From Pseudomonadota bacterium (GTDB lineage Bacteria; Pseudomonadota; Alphaproteobacteria; Rhizobiales; Xanthobacteraceae): a stretch of 5,736 bases of DNA. Shown here piece after piece: positions 5,469 through 5,736 of this stretch. Position 1 is the first letter of the stretch. Every line of letters starts with the position of its first letter. A program made the position numbers and the translations under genes. The notes below the pieces were generated by a model. The model made no database searches, was not told the DNA's origin, and saw only the letters and a list, made by a program, of their open reading frames with translations. Where the stretch lies: positions 1-5,736 of the forward strand of contig JAJYAH010000497.1 of assembly GCA_021779635.1 (NCBI GenBank), given 5' to 3'.

Positions 5469-5735
5469 TCACCGTCTAGATTTTGGATCGCTGGAAATAT
5501 CGAGGTTCTGCGCGGGGCCGCCATTGCGCTGTCGGATACGATCTACACTTTCTAAGATTCCTTCAATTACGCGAGCCTGCCGATCTTCCAGCTCTTTTCT
5601 CAACTTCTCTGACTCAGCCGACGGTCCAACAGTTCCTGCCCGCGCCGGAGGAACGGGGAAATCATCAACCGCTAATAAGCTCAGGAGCGCTTTGAAAAAC
5701 GCGTCGGCTTCGCCTGACCGGCGTTCAGGCGCGGC
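5469..5735 (-). CDS. C-terminal part of an unidentified gene entering from the right edge
   Basis: Reading the - strand from base 5735, a frame stays open for 88 codons and ends at TGA (5471-5469). There is no usable ATG inside the window, so it is only visible as an uninterrupted frame. The visible protein has a hydrophobic helix-like start (DAFFKALLSLLAVDD), a Pro/Gly linker (FPVPPARAGTVGPS), a charged amphipathic helix with heptad-like spacing (ESEKLRKELEDRQARVIEGI then LESVDRIRQR) likely to form a coiled coil, and a polar tail ending SRR. I do not recognise the family. Its codon use is less GC-rich in third position than the sensor gene. The three + strand frames across it have no protein-like features. 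It could still be chance, but the helix pattern argues for a real gene. Confidence 0.42.
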   Translation of the reverse strand, partial: AAPERRSGEADAFFKALLSLLAVDDFPVPPARAGTVGPSAESEKLRKELEDRQARVIEGILESVDRIRQRNGGPAQNLDISSDPKSRR

Positions 5736-5736
5736 G

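Noticed and set aside
5327..5524. 65-residue - strand frame overlapping the edge gene
   Set aside because: It has no protein-like features and overlaps in another frame the more convincing coiled-coil frame.

Overview
The window is GC-rich and its protein families (a Spy/LTxxQ periplasmic protein, a CzcA/AcrB-type RND pump remnant, an MgtA/MgtB-type P-type ATPase remnant, an IS21-family IstA fragment) fit an alphaproteobacterium. A Hyphomicrobiales or methanotroph-like host is my guess from the style of the proteins and is not demonstrated. This looks like an eroded accessory region: few intact genes lie among gene fragments joined at abnormal junctions.

Left part (about 1-1650): a remnant of an RND efflux transporter lies on the + strand (217-631). 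It has an internal deletion and a frame change. Facing it on the - strand is what I take as the only intact transcription unit. A small secreted Gly/Trp-rich protein with HNGGW repeats (1524-1192) is followed after 47 bases by a Spy/CpxP-like periplasmic protein (1144-701). Upstream of this pair is a stretch dense in inverted repeats (1573-1643), a possible control region.

Middle (about 1644-3050): no intact gene can be recognised. There is a doubtful + strand ORF (1644-2123), a frameshifted scrap of an Mg2+-type P-type ATPase on the - strand (2395-2190) whose TGES-type motif reads TGKS, a nested hairpin cluster (2523-2550), and a - strand ORF of unknown identity with coding-like third-position bias (2996-2670).

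Right part (3051-5301): three fragments are abutted on the + strand. They are the N-terminal membrane sensor half of a probable signalling protein (3051 to about 3971), the central and C-terminal part of an IS21 IstA transposase (about 3971-4974), and a small CxxC...CxxC protein lacking its beginning (about 4978-5301). The frame changes at both junctions, so two long ORFs here are chimeric reading artefacts. At the right edge a further reading frame enters on the - strand and ends at 5469; it has no start inside the window.

I see no CRISPR array, tRNA, rRNA or convincing new multi-gene system. The most interesting items are the double-junction chimera around the IstA fragment and the HNGGW-repeat/Spy gene pair.
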